This document shows positions 1 to 6,682 of a DNA stretch of 7,358 nucleotides, piece by piece. Under the pieces are notes generated by a model. That model did not search any database, was not told the origin of the DNA, and was given only the letters and a program-made list of their open reading frames with translations. The DNA lies in assembly GCA_021160485.1 (NCBI GenBank), contig JAGHCL010000050.1:1-7358 (forward strand). Direction: 5' to 3'. Position 1 is the stretch's first letter; every line of letters starts with the position of its first letter. The position numbers and the translations under genes were made by a program. Source of the DNA: Candidatus Desulfofervidaceae bacterium (GTDB lineage: Bacteria > Desulfobacterota > Desulfofervidia > Desulfofervidales > Desulfofervidaceae).

Positions 1-560
1 AGACGGGTAAAAATATTCAAGCCTGTCGGTCCCAACCACCTGGCTAATTGCCTCGCCCAGCGAAGAATAAAATAAGTAATAAAGGCTATAATAAAAATAA
101 CACTAAAAATTATTAACTTTTTAAGATATCCTCCATCTCCAACCAATACAAGGACCGTTGTAATTGCTCCAGGCCCAGCTAACATAGGTACACCTAAAGG
201 AACGACACCGATTTCTTCCTGTTCCAAAGTATAAGCTTCTTCTTCAGGCGTAGTTTTTAATCTAGTCCGTTGTGCTTGAAGCATTTGCCAGGCAACCATA
301 AAGATAACTACACCCCCAGCAATTCTAAAGGCCGGAATAGTAATACCAAAAAAGTGTAAAATCTTGTTCCCCCAGAAAGTAAATACTCCAAGCACAAAAA
401 CCAAAGTCAATGTTGCCTCCTGCACTGTTCGGGTAATCTTTTTGGGGGAATAAGAAGTGGTTAAACTTACAAAAGTAGGTATCAGGCCAATGGGATCAAC
501 GATAATAAAGATAGAGACAAAGGTCTCTATAATAAATTTTGTATTTAACATAAATTGCAT
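1..560 (-). CDS. MarC-family integral membrane protein (3' end outside window)
   Basis: This is a polytopic inner-membrane protein of the MarC (UPF0056) family, whose transport or other role is not firmly established despite the historical 'multiple antibiotic resistance' name. The 186 visible residues carry three family hallmarks: VDPIGLIPTF near residues 21-30, FGITIPAFRIAGG near 71-83, and PLGVPMLAGPGAITT near 121-135. Hydrophobic segments lie around 8-30, 50-64, 72-92, 121-140 and 148-166. A charged loop rich in Thr and Glu sits around 97-117. Family members are usually about 200-215 residues, so roughly 20-30 residues are missing beyond position 1. I chose the ATG at 558-560. A second in-frame ATG at 549-551 would remove three residues and cannot be excluded, because neither start has a clear Shine-Dalgarno. 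The gene is divergent from the tRNA pair. The family call is secure; the substrate is unknown. Confidence 0.93.
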   Translation of the reverse strand, partial: MQFMLNTKFIIETFVSIFIIVDPIGLIPTFVSLTTSYSPKKITRTVQEATLTLVFVLGVFTFWGNKILHFFGITIPAFRIAGGVVIFMVAWQMLQAQRTRLKTTPEEEAYTLEQEEIGVVPLGVPMLAGPGAITTVLVLVGDGGYLKKLIIFSVIFIIAFITYFILRWARQLARWLGPTGLNIFTR

Positions 561-580
561 TCTATCTGGCTTGGCCAGTC

Positions 581-609
581 TTGACAAGAATTATTTAACT
601 TGTTAGTTT
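581..609 (+). promoter_or_regulatory. Putative sigma70 promoter for the tRNA-Val/tRNA-Asp pair
   Basis: A perfect -35 box TTGACA (581-586) is separated by 17 bases from a weak -10 box TAGTTT (604-609). Transcription would start near 616, about 12 bases before the mature 5' end of tRNA-Val at 628, which suits a tRNA operon. The -35 box and the bases just after it form part of an imperfect inverted repeat, TTGACAAG (581-588) against CTTGTTAG (599-606). Confidence 0.6.
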
Positions 610-621
610 TAATTGGTCCAA
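593..621 (-). promoter_or_regulatory. Putative sigma70 promoter for the MarC gene
   Basis: Read on the minus strand, TTGGAC (616-621) is followed after exactly 17 bases by TTAAAT (593-598). These match the -35 and -10 consensus at four or more positions each. The predicted start of transcription is near 586, giving a leader of about 25 bases before the MarC ATG. The element overlaps the opposing tRNA promoter. Consensus matching is the only evidence. Confidence 0.45.
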
Positions 622-627
622 ATGAGA

Positions 628-702
628 GGGCGGATAGCTCAGTGGGAGAGCGTCGGCCTTACAAGCCGAAGGTCACAGGTTCGAAACCTGTTCCGCCCAC
701 CA
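628..702 (+). tRNA. tRNA-Val, anticodon UAC
   Basis: A complete cloverleaf is visible. The acceptor stem is GGGCGGA (628-634) with TCCGCCC (692-698). The D stem is GCTC (637-640) with GAGC (648-651). The anticodon stem is TCGGC (653-657) with GCCGA (665-669), and its loop CTTACAA puts anticodon TAC at 660-662, reading GUA and related valine codons. The T stem is ACAGG (675-679) with CCTGT (687-691) around a TTCGAAA loop. The discriminator is A699 and CCA is encoded at 700-702. The mature 3' end lies 21 bases before tRNA-Asp, so the two are almost certainly cotranscribed. Confidence 0.98.
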
Positions 703-723
703 TAGGAGTTAGGATAGAAAAGC

Positions 724-800
724 GGGGTCGTAGTTCAGATGGTTAGAACGCCGGCCTGTCACGCCGGAGGTCGCGAGTTCGAGTCTCGTCGGCCCCGCCA
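724..800 (+). tRNA. tRNA-Asp, anticodon GUC
   Basis: A complete cloverleaf is visible. The acceptor stem is GGGGTCG (724-730) with CGGCCCC (790-796), including one T-G pair. The D stem is GTTC (733-736) with GAAC (746-749). The anticodon stem is CCGGC (751-755) with GCCGG (763-767), and the loop CTGTCAC places anticodon GTC at 758-760. The T stem is GCGAG (773-777) with CTCGT (785-789) around TTCGAGT. G797 is the discriminator expected for tRNA-Asp, and CCA is encoded at 798-800. It is the second gene of the tandem pair. No convincing intrinsic terminator follows it: the bases after 800 are A-rich and have only short 4-5 bp stems without a T tract. Confidence 0.98.
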
Positions 801-893
801 AAAATATAGTTAGGCACAGGAAAGATTTCTTAATCGAGGATACTCTTCACAGAGAATTAACGGAATAATCAACTAATTTGATGCCTCTCACCT

Positions 894-1865
894 TCATTCT
901 ATCTTTTTCATTAGGAATATGTGTTTGTGATAGTAAAAATCAATTTCACAAACTCCACTAGCTAATCCTAAACTCACTACCTTAGCAATTCCCTCAAGAT
1001 AGACATAAACAGTATATTTTTGGTTCCCTTTAAGGCGAATGTTACGAAATTTCACTTTATATTTTCTGTTTACCACTTCATCAGCCTCTATAGTCTCTTT
1101 CCCCATTGATTCTAAAATTAGAATTACATCTGCCCCTGGTACAGCATAACCTGCACCTGCACTAATTATGGTCAAACCAGCAGTTTCTAGAAAATCCTTA
1201 AAGGGATCGGACGCCTTTTGCCATACTACTCTTTTGTATCCAGGTTTCCTCTCTACACCCCGGATATCACTACCCTCAGTTATGCCAGCAATAACCTTTA
1301 CACCATAATATGCTGCAGACCCTCCAACAGGTGTAGCATAAGCAGTTTTGTTAATTACTCCTTTGATGTCCACTATAATAGTTACATTTACTGGATAAAA
1401 GTCATTTGTAGGCACAGTTATTTTAAAAATCTTGTAATCAAACGCTCGCAATAAGGAAATAGTTGAACCATGATCTCGAAGTTCTACGTTACCTTTAAGA
1501 CCATTCCAAGGACCTGGTATAACTGCAAGCCATAGAAGCCAGGCATCTTTCACGGGTTTATTATTGTGATCTCTAATCGCAAGATAAAAACCTGTAGGAG
1601 AATTATCAACAGCACAACTTGCTAAAGCAAGTCCTTCTTTCTGCGCATTTGTTATTATTACAGGAGTCTTTGGCAACTTCACAGGGAATACGATGTGCTG
1701 ATGACCGCTTGCCCTTTTGATGCCCCCTAGGACATGCAGTTTTTTATCTGGAATTATAGCAATCCATTGAACCCATGCTTTGGAAACTCCTCTACCTTTA
1801 TCATCATAGATAGAAATCCAAAACCCCTTTAAGGAGAAAGTTAACAGTAGGAAAGCACTTGTCAT
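894..1865 (-). CDS. Hypothetical protein with two tandem copies of a ~78-residue unit
   Basis: I do not recognise the family. Counting from the ATG at 1863-1865, the product has 323 residues. A TTG at 1884-1886 would add seven, and an in-frame stop at 1896-1898 limits any further extension. The N-terminus is hydrophobic (AFLLLTFSLKGFWISIY) but lacks a typical basic signal-peptide start, so export is uncertain. Residues of about 14-39 and 92-117 are clearly homologous to each other: both run G-F-x3-I-x-D, then V, then A-W-x2-W-x-A-x-I-P, with 11 of 26 positions identical. The pattern 'D-x4-(V)-x2-A-(W)' recalls small beta-sandwich modules of the carboxypeptidase-regulatory/Ig-like type, but this is inference. 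A Gly/Ala/Val-rich hydrophobic stretch near residues 227-255 precedes a beta-rich, Tyr-rich C-terminus (KYKVKFRNIRLKG, then YTVYVYLEG). The gene is convergent with the tRNAs and divergent from panB. The internal duplication and long intact frame argue that it is real. Confidence 0.75.
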   Translation of the reverse strand: MTSAFLLLTFSLKGFWISIYDDKGRGVSKAWVQWIAIIPDKKLHVLGGIKRASGHQHIVFPVKLPKTPVIITNAQKEGLALASCAVDNSPTGFYLAIRDHNNKPVKDAWLLWLAVIPGPWNGLKGNVELRDHGSTISLLRAFDYKIFKITVPTNDFYPVNVTIIVDIKGVINKTAYATPVGGSAAYYGVKVIAGITEGSDIRGVERKPGYKRVVWQKASDPFKDFLETAGLTIISAGAGYAVPGADVILILESMGKETIEADEVVNRKYKVKFRNIRLKGNQKYTVYVYLEGIAKVVSLGLASGVCEIDFYYHKHIFLMKKIE

Positions 1866-1886
1866 TCTTAAAGTAAAATACTCCAA

Positions 1887-1927
1887 TTGACAAACTTAAA
1901 AACCTGGCATAAAAACTCCGTAAAGGA
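1887..1927 (+). promoter_or_regulatory. Putative panB promoter and ribosome binding site
   Basis: A perfect -35 box TTGACA (1887-1892) is followed after 17 bases by TAAAAA (1910-1915), a 4/6 match to the -10 consensus. An alternative reading is the extended -10 TGG-CATAAA (1905-1913) with a 15-base spacer. Transcription would begin near 1920-1922, immediately before the purine-rich ribosome site AAAGGA (1922-1927), which sits 7 bases before the ATG at 1935. This rules out the upstream TTG at 1887 as the panB start, because that codon lies inside the -35 box. Confidence 0.6.
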
Positions 1928-1934
1928 AAAAAGG

Positions 1935-2783
1935 ATGAAAAAAGTAACCCTCTTAGACCTTCAGGCCAAAAAGCAAAGGGGCGAAAAAATCACCATGCTT
2001 ACTGCCTATGACTATCCTTTTGCCCACCTAATGGATGAGGTAGGCATAGATACTATTCTTGTAGGTGATTCTTTAGGCATGGTTGTTTTGGGTTATGAAT
2101 CCACCCTGCCTGTAACAATGGAAGAAATGTTACACCATGTTAAGGCAGTGAAACGGGGCGTTAACAGGGCCTTTTTGATCGGAGACTTACCCTTCATGTC
2201 CTATCAGGCTTCTGAGGAAGAAGCCGTGAGAAACGCAGGTGCTTTTATGAAAGCAGGTTGTGATGCGGTAAAACTTGAAGGTGGGAAAAAAGTAGTTCCT
2301 AAAATAAAAGCAATCGTCAATGCAGGTATTCCTGTGTTAGGCCATATAGGACTTACTCCACAAAGTATTTCCAAGCTTGGGGGTTACCGAGTTCAAGGAA
2401 GAGATATTAAATCAGCCAGGCGTATTATAGAGGATGCTTTGGCTTTAGAGGCGGCTGGTGTCTTTGGAATAGTTTTGGAATGCATTCCTTACCAACTAGC
2501 CAAACTGATTACCGAGAGACTATCTATTCCCACTATTGGTATTGGGGCTGGTCCTTATTGTGATGGTCAGGTATTAGTTATTCACGATATCTTAGGGATA
2601 TTTGAAAAGTTTACTCCTCGGTTTGTCAAGGTATATGCCAATCTGGCTACACAGATAAAAACAGCAATTAAGGATTATAAAAAAGAAGTAGAAACAGGTG
2701 AATTTCCCAGTTTAAACCACTCTTATGAGTTACCAGAAGAAACTTGGGAAAACCTCTTACAGGACATTGAAAAGATGAAATAA
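1935..2783 (+). CDS. panB: 3-methyl-2-oxobutanoate hydroxymethyltransferase (ketopantoate synthase)
   Basis: PanB is a cytoplasmic, Mg2+-dependent TIM-barrel enzyme. It transfers a hydroxymethyl group from 5,10-methylene-tetrahydrofolate to 2-oxoisovalerate, making ketopantoate, the first committed step toward pantothenate and coenzyme A. The 282-residue product (E. coli PanB is 264) begins MKKVTLLDLQAKK and keeps the family hallmarks in order: TAYDYPFA near 23-30, VGDSLGMV 43-50 with metal ligand Asp45, GDLPF 83-87 with metal ligand Asp84, VKLEGG 112-117 with substrate-contacting Lys113 and Glu115, GHIGLTPQS 136-144, catalytic Glu182 in LEC, and GIGAGPYCDGQVLV 202-215. Start choice rests on the AAAGGA ribosome site and on the promoter just upstream. 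Its immediate partner is a DedA gene three bases downstream rather than panC or panD, neither of which is in the window. The C-terminal tail past about 255 is slightly longer than in E. coli. Confidence 0.97.
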   Translation: MKKVTLLDLQAKKQRGEKITMLTAYDYPFAHLMDEVGIDTILVGDSLGMVVLGYESTLPVTMEEMLHHVKAVKRGVNRAFLIGDLPFMSYQASEEEAVRNAGAFMKAGCDAVKLEGGKKVVPKIKAIVNAGIPVLGHIGLTPQSISKLGGYRVQGRDIKSARRIIEDALALEAAGVFGIVLECIPYQLAKLITERLSIPTIGIGAGPYCDGQVLVIHDILGIFEKFTPRFVKVYANLATQIKTAIKDYKKEVETGEFPSLNHSYELPEETWENLLQDIEKMK

Positions 2784-2786
2784 TGG

Positions 2787-3362
2787 ATGAAGCTAAAAAC
2801 ACTTAACTTTGCTACAACAACTCTTTTGTTTCATTTAGGCTATGTGGCGGTAGGTTTGGGGGCTTTTGTTGAAGGCGAAACATTCGTCTTTGCAGCTGGT
2901 TATTTAGCCCATGAGGGTTTTTTCTCTTTATCTCTAGTAATTGTAACCGCCACCATTGGAGCCTTTTTGGGAGATATCTTCTGGTTTTACATAGGAAGAC
3001 AATATAGGGTAAAAGCACTCAGGCTCCTTTATGTTCGTCGGCATTTGAGAAAGGTCAGACGTTGGCTTACCTACACTGATTGGATAACCGTTCCTCTCGC
3101 TCGTTTCCTTTATGGATTGCGCATTGCCCTACCCATTTTATTTGGGATGACAAAAATTAGTAATAAAAAATTTGTCTTCTTAAATGCCTGTTCAGCTCCT
3201 ATTTGGGCTGTTTTAATTGCTGGTGCAGGCTATGGTTTTAGTGGACTACTTACTAATTTATTTGGTCATAGGCTCTTATGGAAATTGGTCTTCCTGGCTA
3301 TTTTGCTTATCTTGGCCGGTTTATTCTGGCTAAGAACACTTATTGCCTATTTTAAGGAATAA
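2787..3362 (+). CDS. DedA-family (VTT/SNARE-associated) membrane protein, YohD-like
   Basis: This polytopic inner-membrane protein of 191 residues belongs to the DedA superfamily. Members are linked to lipid carrier/phospholipid flipping and membrane homeostasis; the exact substrate here is unknown. Hallmarks are the re-entrant-loop acidic motif FVEGETFVFAAGYLA (about 27-41, Glu29 and Glu31), GAFLGDIFWFYIGR (58-71, Asp63), and the paired arginines in ARFLYGLRIALPILFG (105-120, Arg106 and Arg112), followed by FLNACSAPIWA (131-141). The EGE form of the first motif and the F-x-YG-x-R pattern resemble E. coli YohD more than YqjA/YghB. Hydrophobic stretches lie around 12-40, 46-69, 101-120, 130-152 and 165-187. 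The ATG is three bases after the panB stop with no strong Shine-Dalgarno, which suggests cotranscription and translational coupling. The overlapping ATG at 2783-2785 is in another frame and closes after seven codons. Confidence 0.92.
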   Translation: MKLKTLNFATTTLLFHLGYVAVGLGAFVEGETFVFAAGYLAHEGFFSLSLVIVTATIGAFLGDIFWFYIGRQYRVKALRLLYVRRHLRKVRRWLTYTDWITVPLARFLYGLRIALPILFGMTKISNKKFVFLNACSAPIWAVLIAGAGYGFSGLLTNLFGHRLLWKLVFLAILLILAGLFWLRTLIAYFKE

Positions 3363-3368
3363 TTTTTT
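3340..3368 (+). terminator. Possible intrinsic terminator of panB-dedA
   Basis: The arms TTATTgCCT (3340-3348, with one bulged G) and AGGAATAA (3355-3362) can pair around a six-base loop. Six T residues follow immediately at 3363-3368. The right arm contains the dedA stop codon. The stem is AT-rich and therefore weak, so this is a plausible rather than a certain terminator between two convergent genes. Confidence 0.45.
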
Positions 3369-3390
3369 CTAGCACTGACACTTTCTTGTC

Positions 3391-6300
3391 TTAATACTCG
3401 GTCACTCTTTTTACATCCACTTTCTCTTTCAAAACATATATAAGATAGCCTTCTATCTTACGTTCAGGAAAAATTTTACTTAAAAGAGATTGATAGCCTT
3501 GAATTTGCTTCGTGTATTCAAGCACCTTTTCAGGATTGAATTGGGTTTTATAGTCCAACACCACTACCTGGTTTTTATATAAAACTACTCTATCTGCACG
3601 ATAGGTCTTTATTTTATCCTTATGAAGTAAAAGTGGACATTCATTAAGAATGCACGCTGCAGGAGTAAAGTAAGGTCTTAACTGGGAATTACTCAATACC
3701 ATCTTCACCCGTCTTTTTATGTCTGCAAACTGAGACTCAGAGAGGTAAAATCCATAGCGTTCCCGTGCCCGGTTTACAGCCATTTCCACATTATCTCTTA
3801 GGGTTTTAATCCAGGACATAACATAGTGAAACGCCTCACCAAAAACTTGCTCTGGATGCATACGACTGAGCTCAATTTCTTCTTCGCTATCTGAACTCAA
3901 AGGCTGTTTCAAGTAAACAAAGCTATAAACAGGCTTAGCACTAAATGAAGGTTTTTTAAGTGGTATTTCCTGTTTAGGAAGTTCACCCTCTTGATACAGT
4001 AAAATGGATTTTTCAAAAGATTCTTTCAGATAAGACTTTATATCCTCTCCCTTTATGGCATCAAGCACAAACCGTGCCCAACAGACATCAGGCAGATAAA
4101 CGGACTTACCCTTTTTACTAGGTTGAACACCCATAAATAATACAGATTTAGCCCTCGTTAAAGCCACATAAAGTAAGTTGAGTTCGTCAGTCAAAACTCT
4201 TTTTTTAGCATATTCTGCAATGGAATGAAGTTTCGGGTTTAATGCTGCCTCAACTTTGGTAGGCTTAAGATAAACACCTTCTAACTTGAGCGTAGCCTCA
4301 TCATATTTAAATATTAACTTATCTCTATTTTGCTGGCAGTCATACCCCATTTCTGGCAAAATAACTGCCTTAAATTCAAGTCCCTTGGCCTTATGCACTG
4401 TCATAACTTGGACAGCATCTGTTAGCGAAGTCTTGGCTTGTGTAAAGGCATTTCCATTTTCCCGCAGATAGTTTAAAAAAGAACGCAAACTTTGTGGAAA
4501 TTTCTTTTCAAATTCGTAGGTCACTTGTAAAAATTGCAAAAGATTTTCTTTATCTTCATAAAGATTTAATAAGGCCCACTCTTGATATATCGTTTGAAGT
4601 AAACTAGGTAAGGGTATTAAATCCACCTTTTGCCAGATGGCATAGAATTTTGATTTATACGGCTCATCTAGACCCTCCCATAAAGGTCTATCTGTCATGC
4701 TAATCCTTTCTATCTCATGAGGAGGAAATCCAAGACCTTTTAAGAAATGAATCCCATCTAGTTTGCGGCTGGGGTCGTCTAAATAACGCAGGAGTGCCAA
4801 AAGAGTTTGTATACTTGGAGCATTCAAGAGGCAGACTTCTGTCTCGGTCTGATATGGAATGTTTGCTTCTTTTAAACTCGGTAAAAACTTCTCTACCGTT
4901 TTTCCTTGCCTGACAAGGATAGCAATATCTTGATAAGCAAAACCTGCCTTACGTAAAGTAGTTATAGCTTCAGAAACAAACGCACCCAAAGAAGTAGTTG
5001 TCCCGTCATCCAGGGGGAGAAGTCTAAATTCTATGTAATAAGGGTCACCTTGATGTTCAACCGATGCCTCTTGAAAAGAAAAGGGAAAAGAAAAACGATT
5101 GTTAAGGTAGCTACCCACTTTACTTACAAAGCTTACTAAACCACCTGCACTGCGGTAATTGATAGGAAGTGTCTCTTCTTTTATAAATCCAGGAAATTTG
5201 GTTTTCACATAGTCAAAAAGAGCAGGTTCTCCTCCCCGAAAGCGATAAATGGCCTGCTTTTTGTCACCCACATAAAAAAAACTCCCAGCCATATCTCCGG
5301 TACTAAGCCCAGCCATTAGTTCATTCACTATAGGTTCCAAAATGCGCCACTGAATTACACTGGTATCCTGAAATTCATCTAAAAGCAGATGTTTTACCCG
5401 TCTGTCCAGACGATAATAAAAAAAGGATTTATATTGGTCATAAAAATTCTCTTCTACCAACAGGCGGTAAGTCAAGGTGGATAAGTCAGCAAAAGTAATA
5501 CAGTTTTCCCTTTTTTTGATCTCTTCATAATATTTAGTGAATTTTTTATATAAAGCAAAAATAAGACTTACTTGCCACTTATTAAAAAGAAAGAGATAGT
5601 CAGAAATAGCCTTTTTTAACCTTTGAAATGCCTCTTCACAACTTTGGGGAAGGTTTTTAAAATAAACGTGCTCTTTTAAAGTAGATTTAAGGAGAAATGG
5701 ATGGGCAAAAACCTCTCTTAAATGTCGTGCCTCTGTTAACTTAGCTATAGTTTTTTGACCCTGTTTATGCGTTACTTGGGGCTTTACCAAATTAATAAAA
5801 TCATTTACTGCCTGCCAGACTTTCTCCTCTTCGGCTTTAATATCAACTTTCTGTTTACATTCGTAAGCGGAGAGTTCACTCTGATGATACACAAAAATTG
5901 ACAAAATTTGATTTAGCCAGTTTCTTACACTTCCTTTTAGCATCCCCAACCGGTAGGTTTGCAAAATAGCCTCTTTTAATTCAGACTCTGTAGTAATATC
6001 CAACAAGAGCCTGTCTAGAGCCTCATTAAAAAAGGCCGTTTCTCTTGTTTCATCAACAATCTCTACATCTAATCTAACCCCCATCTCAAATGGAAAAAGG
6101 CGGACAATACTGGCTAAAAAGCTATCTAGTGTAGATATTTCCAAGACAGAAAAATTTTCTAAAAGCAATTGATAAAGCAACCGTGCCTTTCGTTTTAAAA
6201 GAATAACATTTGGTTCAAGCAGAAAGAGATTTTTCATCTCTGGGTCTTCAAATTGCCTTTCTGGATACAGACAATTCTTTAGCCACTTTAAAAGTCGTTC

Positions 6301-6510
6301 TTTCATCTCCTGGGCAGCTTTATTGGTAAAGGTAAGGGCTACCACTTCTTGCAGCATGTTAGCCAATGAAGTTGAAGCAACTTCCCTATCTGGTATTTGC
6401 TTCAAAAGGAGATTAAGCAAGCGCAAGGTCAGAGTATAAGTCTTTCCTGTTCCAGCACTGGCTTCTAAGGCAAGGTGATATTGGGGGTCATAGATGTGAA
6501 GTTGCGTCAT
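3391..6510 (-). CDS. AddA/RecB-like UvrD-family helicase with C-terminal PD-(D/E)XK nuclease
   Basis: This SF1A DNA helicase-nuclease is of the type that resects double-strand breaks for recombination. Numbered from the ATG at 6508-6510 (1039 residues), it shows Walker A ASAGTGKT (17-24), motif Ia ALTFTNKAAQEM (58-69), Walker B LLLDEFQDT (375-383), motif III VGDKKQAIYRFRGG (414-427), motif IV INYRS (450-454), motif V MTVHKAKGLEF (703-713) and motif VI LLYVALTRAK (779-788). A RecB/AddA-type nuclease domain closes the protein: GEAFH (about 891-895), RAD with Asp973, LDYKT with Asp986 and Lys988, and QIQGY (1002-1006). All catalytic positions appear intact. It is somewhat shorter than E. coli RecB or B. 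subtilis AddA (about 1180-1230). No AddB or RecC/RecD partner lies beside it; its neighbours are convergent dedA and a divergent HTH gene. A TTG at 6529-6531 would add seven residues, but neither start has a Shine-Dalgarno. I leave the symbol blank because AddA versus RecB cannot be decided without the partner. Confidence 0.92.
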   Translation of the reverse strand: MTQLHIYDPQYHLALEASAGTGKTYTLTLRLLNLLLKQIPDREVASTSLANMLQEVVALTFTNKAAQEMKERLLKWLKNCLYPERQFEDPEMKNLFLLEPNVILLKRKARLLYQLLLENFSVLEISTLDSFLASIVRLFPFEMGVRLDVEIVDETRETAFFNEALDRLLLDITTESELKEAILQTYRLGMLKGSVRNWLNQILSIFVYHQSELSAYECKQKVDIKAEEEKVWQAVNDFINLVKPQVTHKQGQKTIAKLTEARHLREVFAHPFLLKSTLKEHVYFKNLPQSCEEAFQRLKKAISDYLFLFNKWQVSLIFALYKKFTKYYEEIKKRENCITFADLSTLTYRLLVEENFYDQYKSFFYYRLDRRVKHLLLDEFQDTSVIQWRILEPIVNELMAGLSTGDMAGSFFYVGDKKQAIYRFRGGEPALFDYVKTKFPGFIKEETLPINYRSAGGLVSFVSKVGSYLNNRFSFPFSFQEASVEHQGDPYYIEFRLLPLDDGTTTSLGAFVSEAITTLRKAGFAYQDIAILVRQGKTVEKFLPSLKEANIPYQTETEVCLLNAPSIQTLLALLRYLDDPSRKLDGIHFLKGLGFPPHEIERISMTDRPLWEGLDEPYKSKFYAIWQKVDLIPLPSLLQTIYQEWALLNLYEDKENLLQFLQVTYEFEKKFPQSLRSFLNYLRENGNAFTQAKTSLTDAVQVMTVHKAKGLEFKAVILPEMGYDCQQNRDKLIFKYDEATLKLEGVYLKPTKVEAALNPKLHSIAEYAKKRVLTDELNLLYVALTRAKSVLFMGVQPSKKGKSVYLPDVCWARFVLDAIKGEDIKSYLKESFEKSILLYQEGELPKQEIPLKKPSFSAKPVYSFVYLKQPLSSDSEEEIELSRMHPEQVFGEAFHYVMSWIKTLRDNVEMAVNRARERYGFYLSESQFADIKRRVKMVLSNSQLRPYFTPAACILNECPLLLHKDKIKTYRADRVVLYKNQVVVLDYKTQFNPEKVLEYTKQIQGYQSLLSKIFPERKIEGYLIYVLKEKVDVKRVTEY

Positions 6511-6608
6511 TTTATTTGTATTGATTAACAAAATTGGGCTGTTTTGCCAAGAGAAAAACTTAAACCTTTCGTAAACTCTCTATCAAATCTGATTGTAACA
6601 GCCGATAT

Positions 6609-6614
6609 ATTATA
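6609..6614 (-). promoter_or_regulatory. Candidate -10 box for the helicase-nuclease gene
   Basis: On the minus strand there is a perfect TATAAT about 98 bases upstream of the helicase ATG, inside the 178-base divergent spacer. At 16-18 bases upstream I see only poor -35 matches (for example GACATG), so the promoter assignment rests on the -10 box alone. It would give a leader of roughly 90 bases. Confidence 0.3.
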
Positions 6615-6653
6615 GACCATTATTACTTGTCCATGTCTATTGTCACTCTCTTT

Positions 6654-6682
6654 TTGACAAACTTCTCTCTTTGTGGCATTTT
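6654..6682 (+). promoter_or_regulatory. Candidate promoter for the HTH-DUF2914 gene
   Basis: A perfect TTGACA (6654-6659) is followed after 17 bases by CATTTT (6677-6682), a poor -10 match of 3/6. If used, transcription would start at about 6689, the first base of the ATG, giving a leaderless mRNA. This is consistent with the absence of any Shine-Dalgarno sequence upstream. The -35 box is strong but the -10 is weak. Confidence 0.35.

Noticed and set aside
801..893. Possible terminator or attachment site after tRNA-Asp
   Set aside because: Only short stems are present (for example ATCAA/TTGAT at 868-882, and CTCT/AGAG near 843-854) and none has a T tract. I see no repeat of the tRNA 3' end and no integrase in the window, so neither a terminator nor an att site is supported.
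1218..1454. A 78-codon open frame on the plus strand inside the duplicated-domain gene
   Set aside because: It lies wholly antisense to a longer frame with clear internal homology, has no recognisable domain and no ribosome site, so it reads as a chance frame.
2812..3018. A 68-codon minus-strand frame inside the DedA gene
   Set aside because: It is antisense to well-conserved DedA motifs and its translation is low-complexity with no family resemblance.
3377..3390. Inverted repeat GACA/TGTC just past the helicase stop codon
   Set aside because: The stem is only 4 bp and is not followed by a T tract on the helicase-coding strand, so it is not called as a terminator.
4286..4471. A 61-codon plus-strand frame inside the helicase-nuclease gene
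   Set aside because: It is antisense to the stretch encoding helicase motif V, and shows no independent coding signs.
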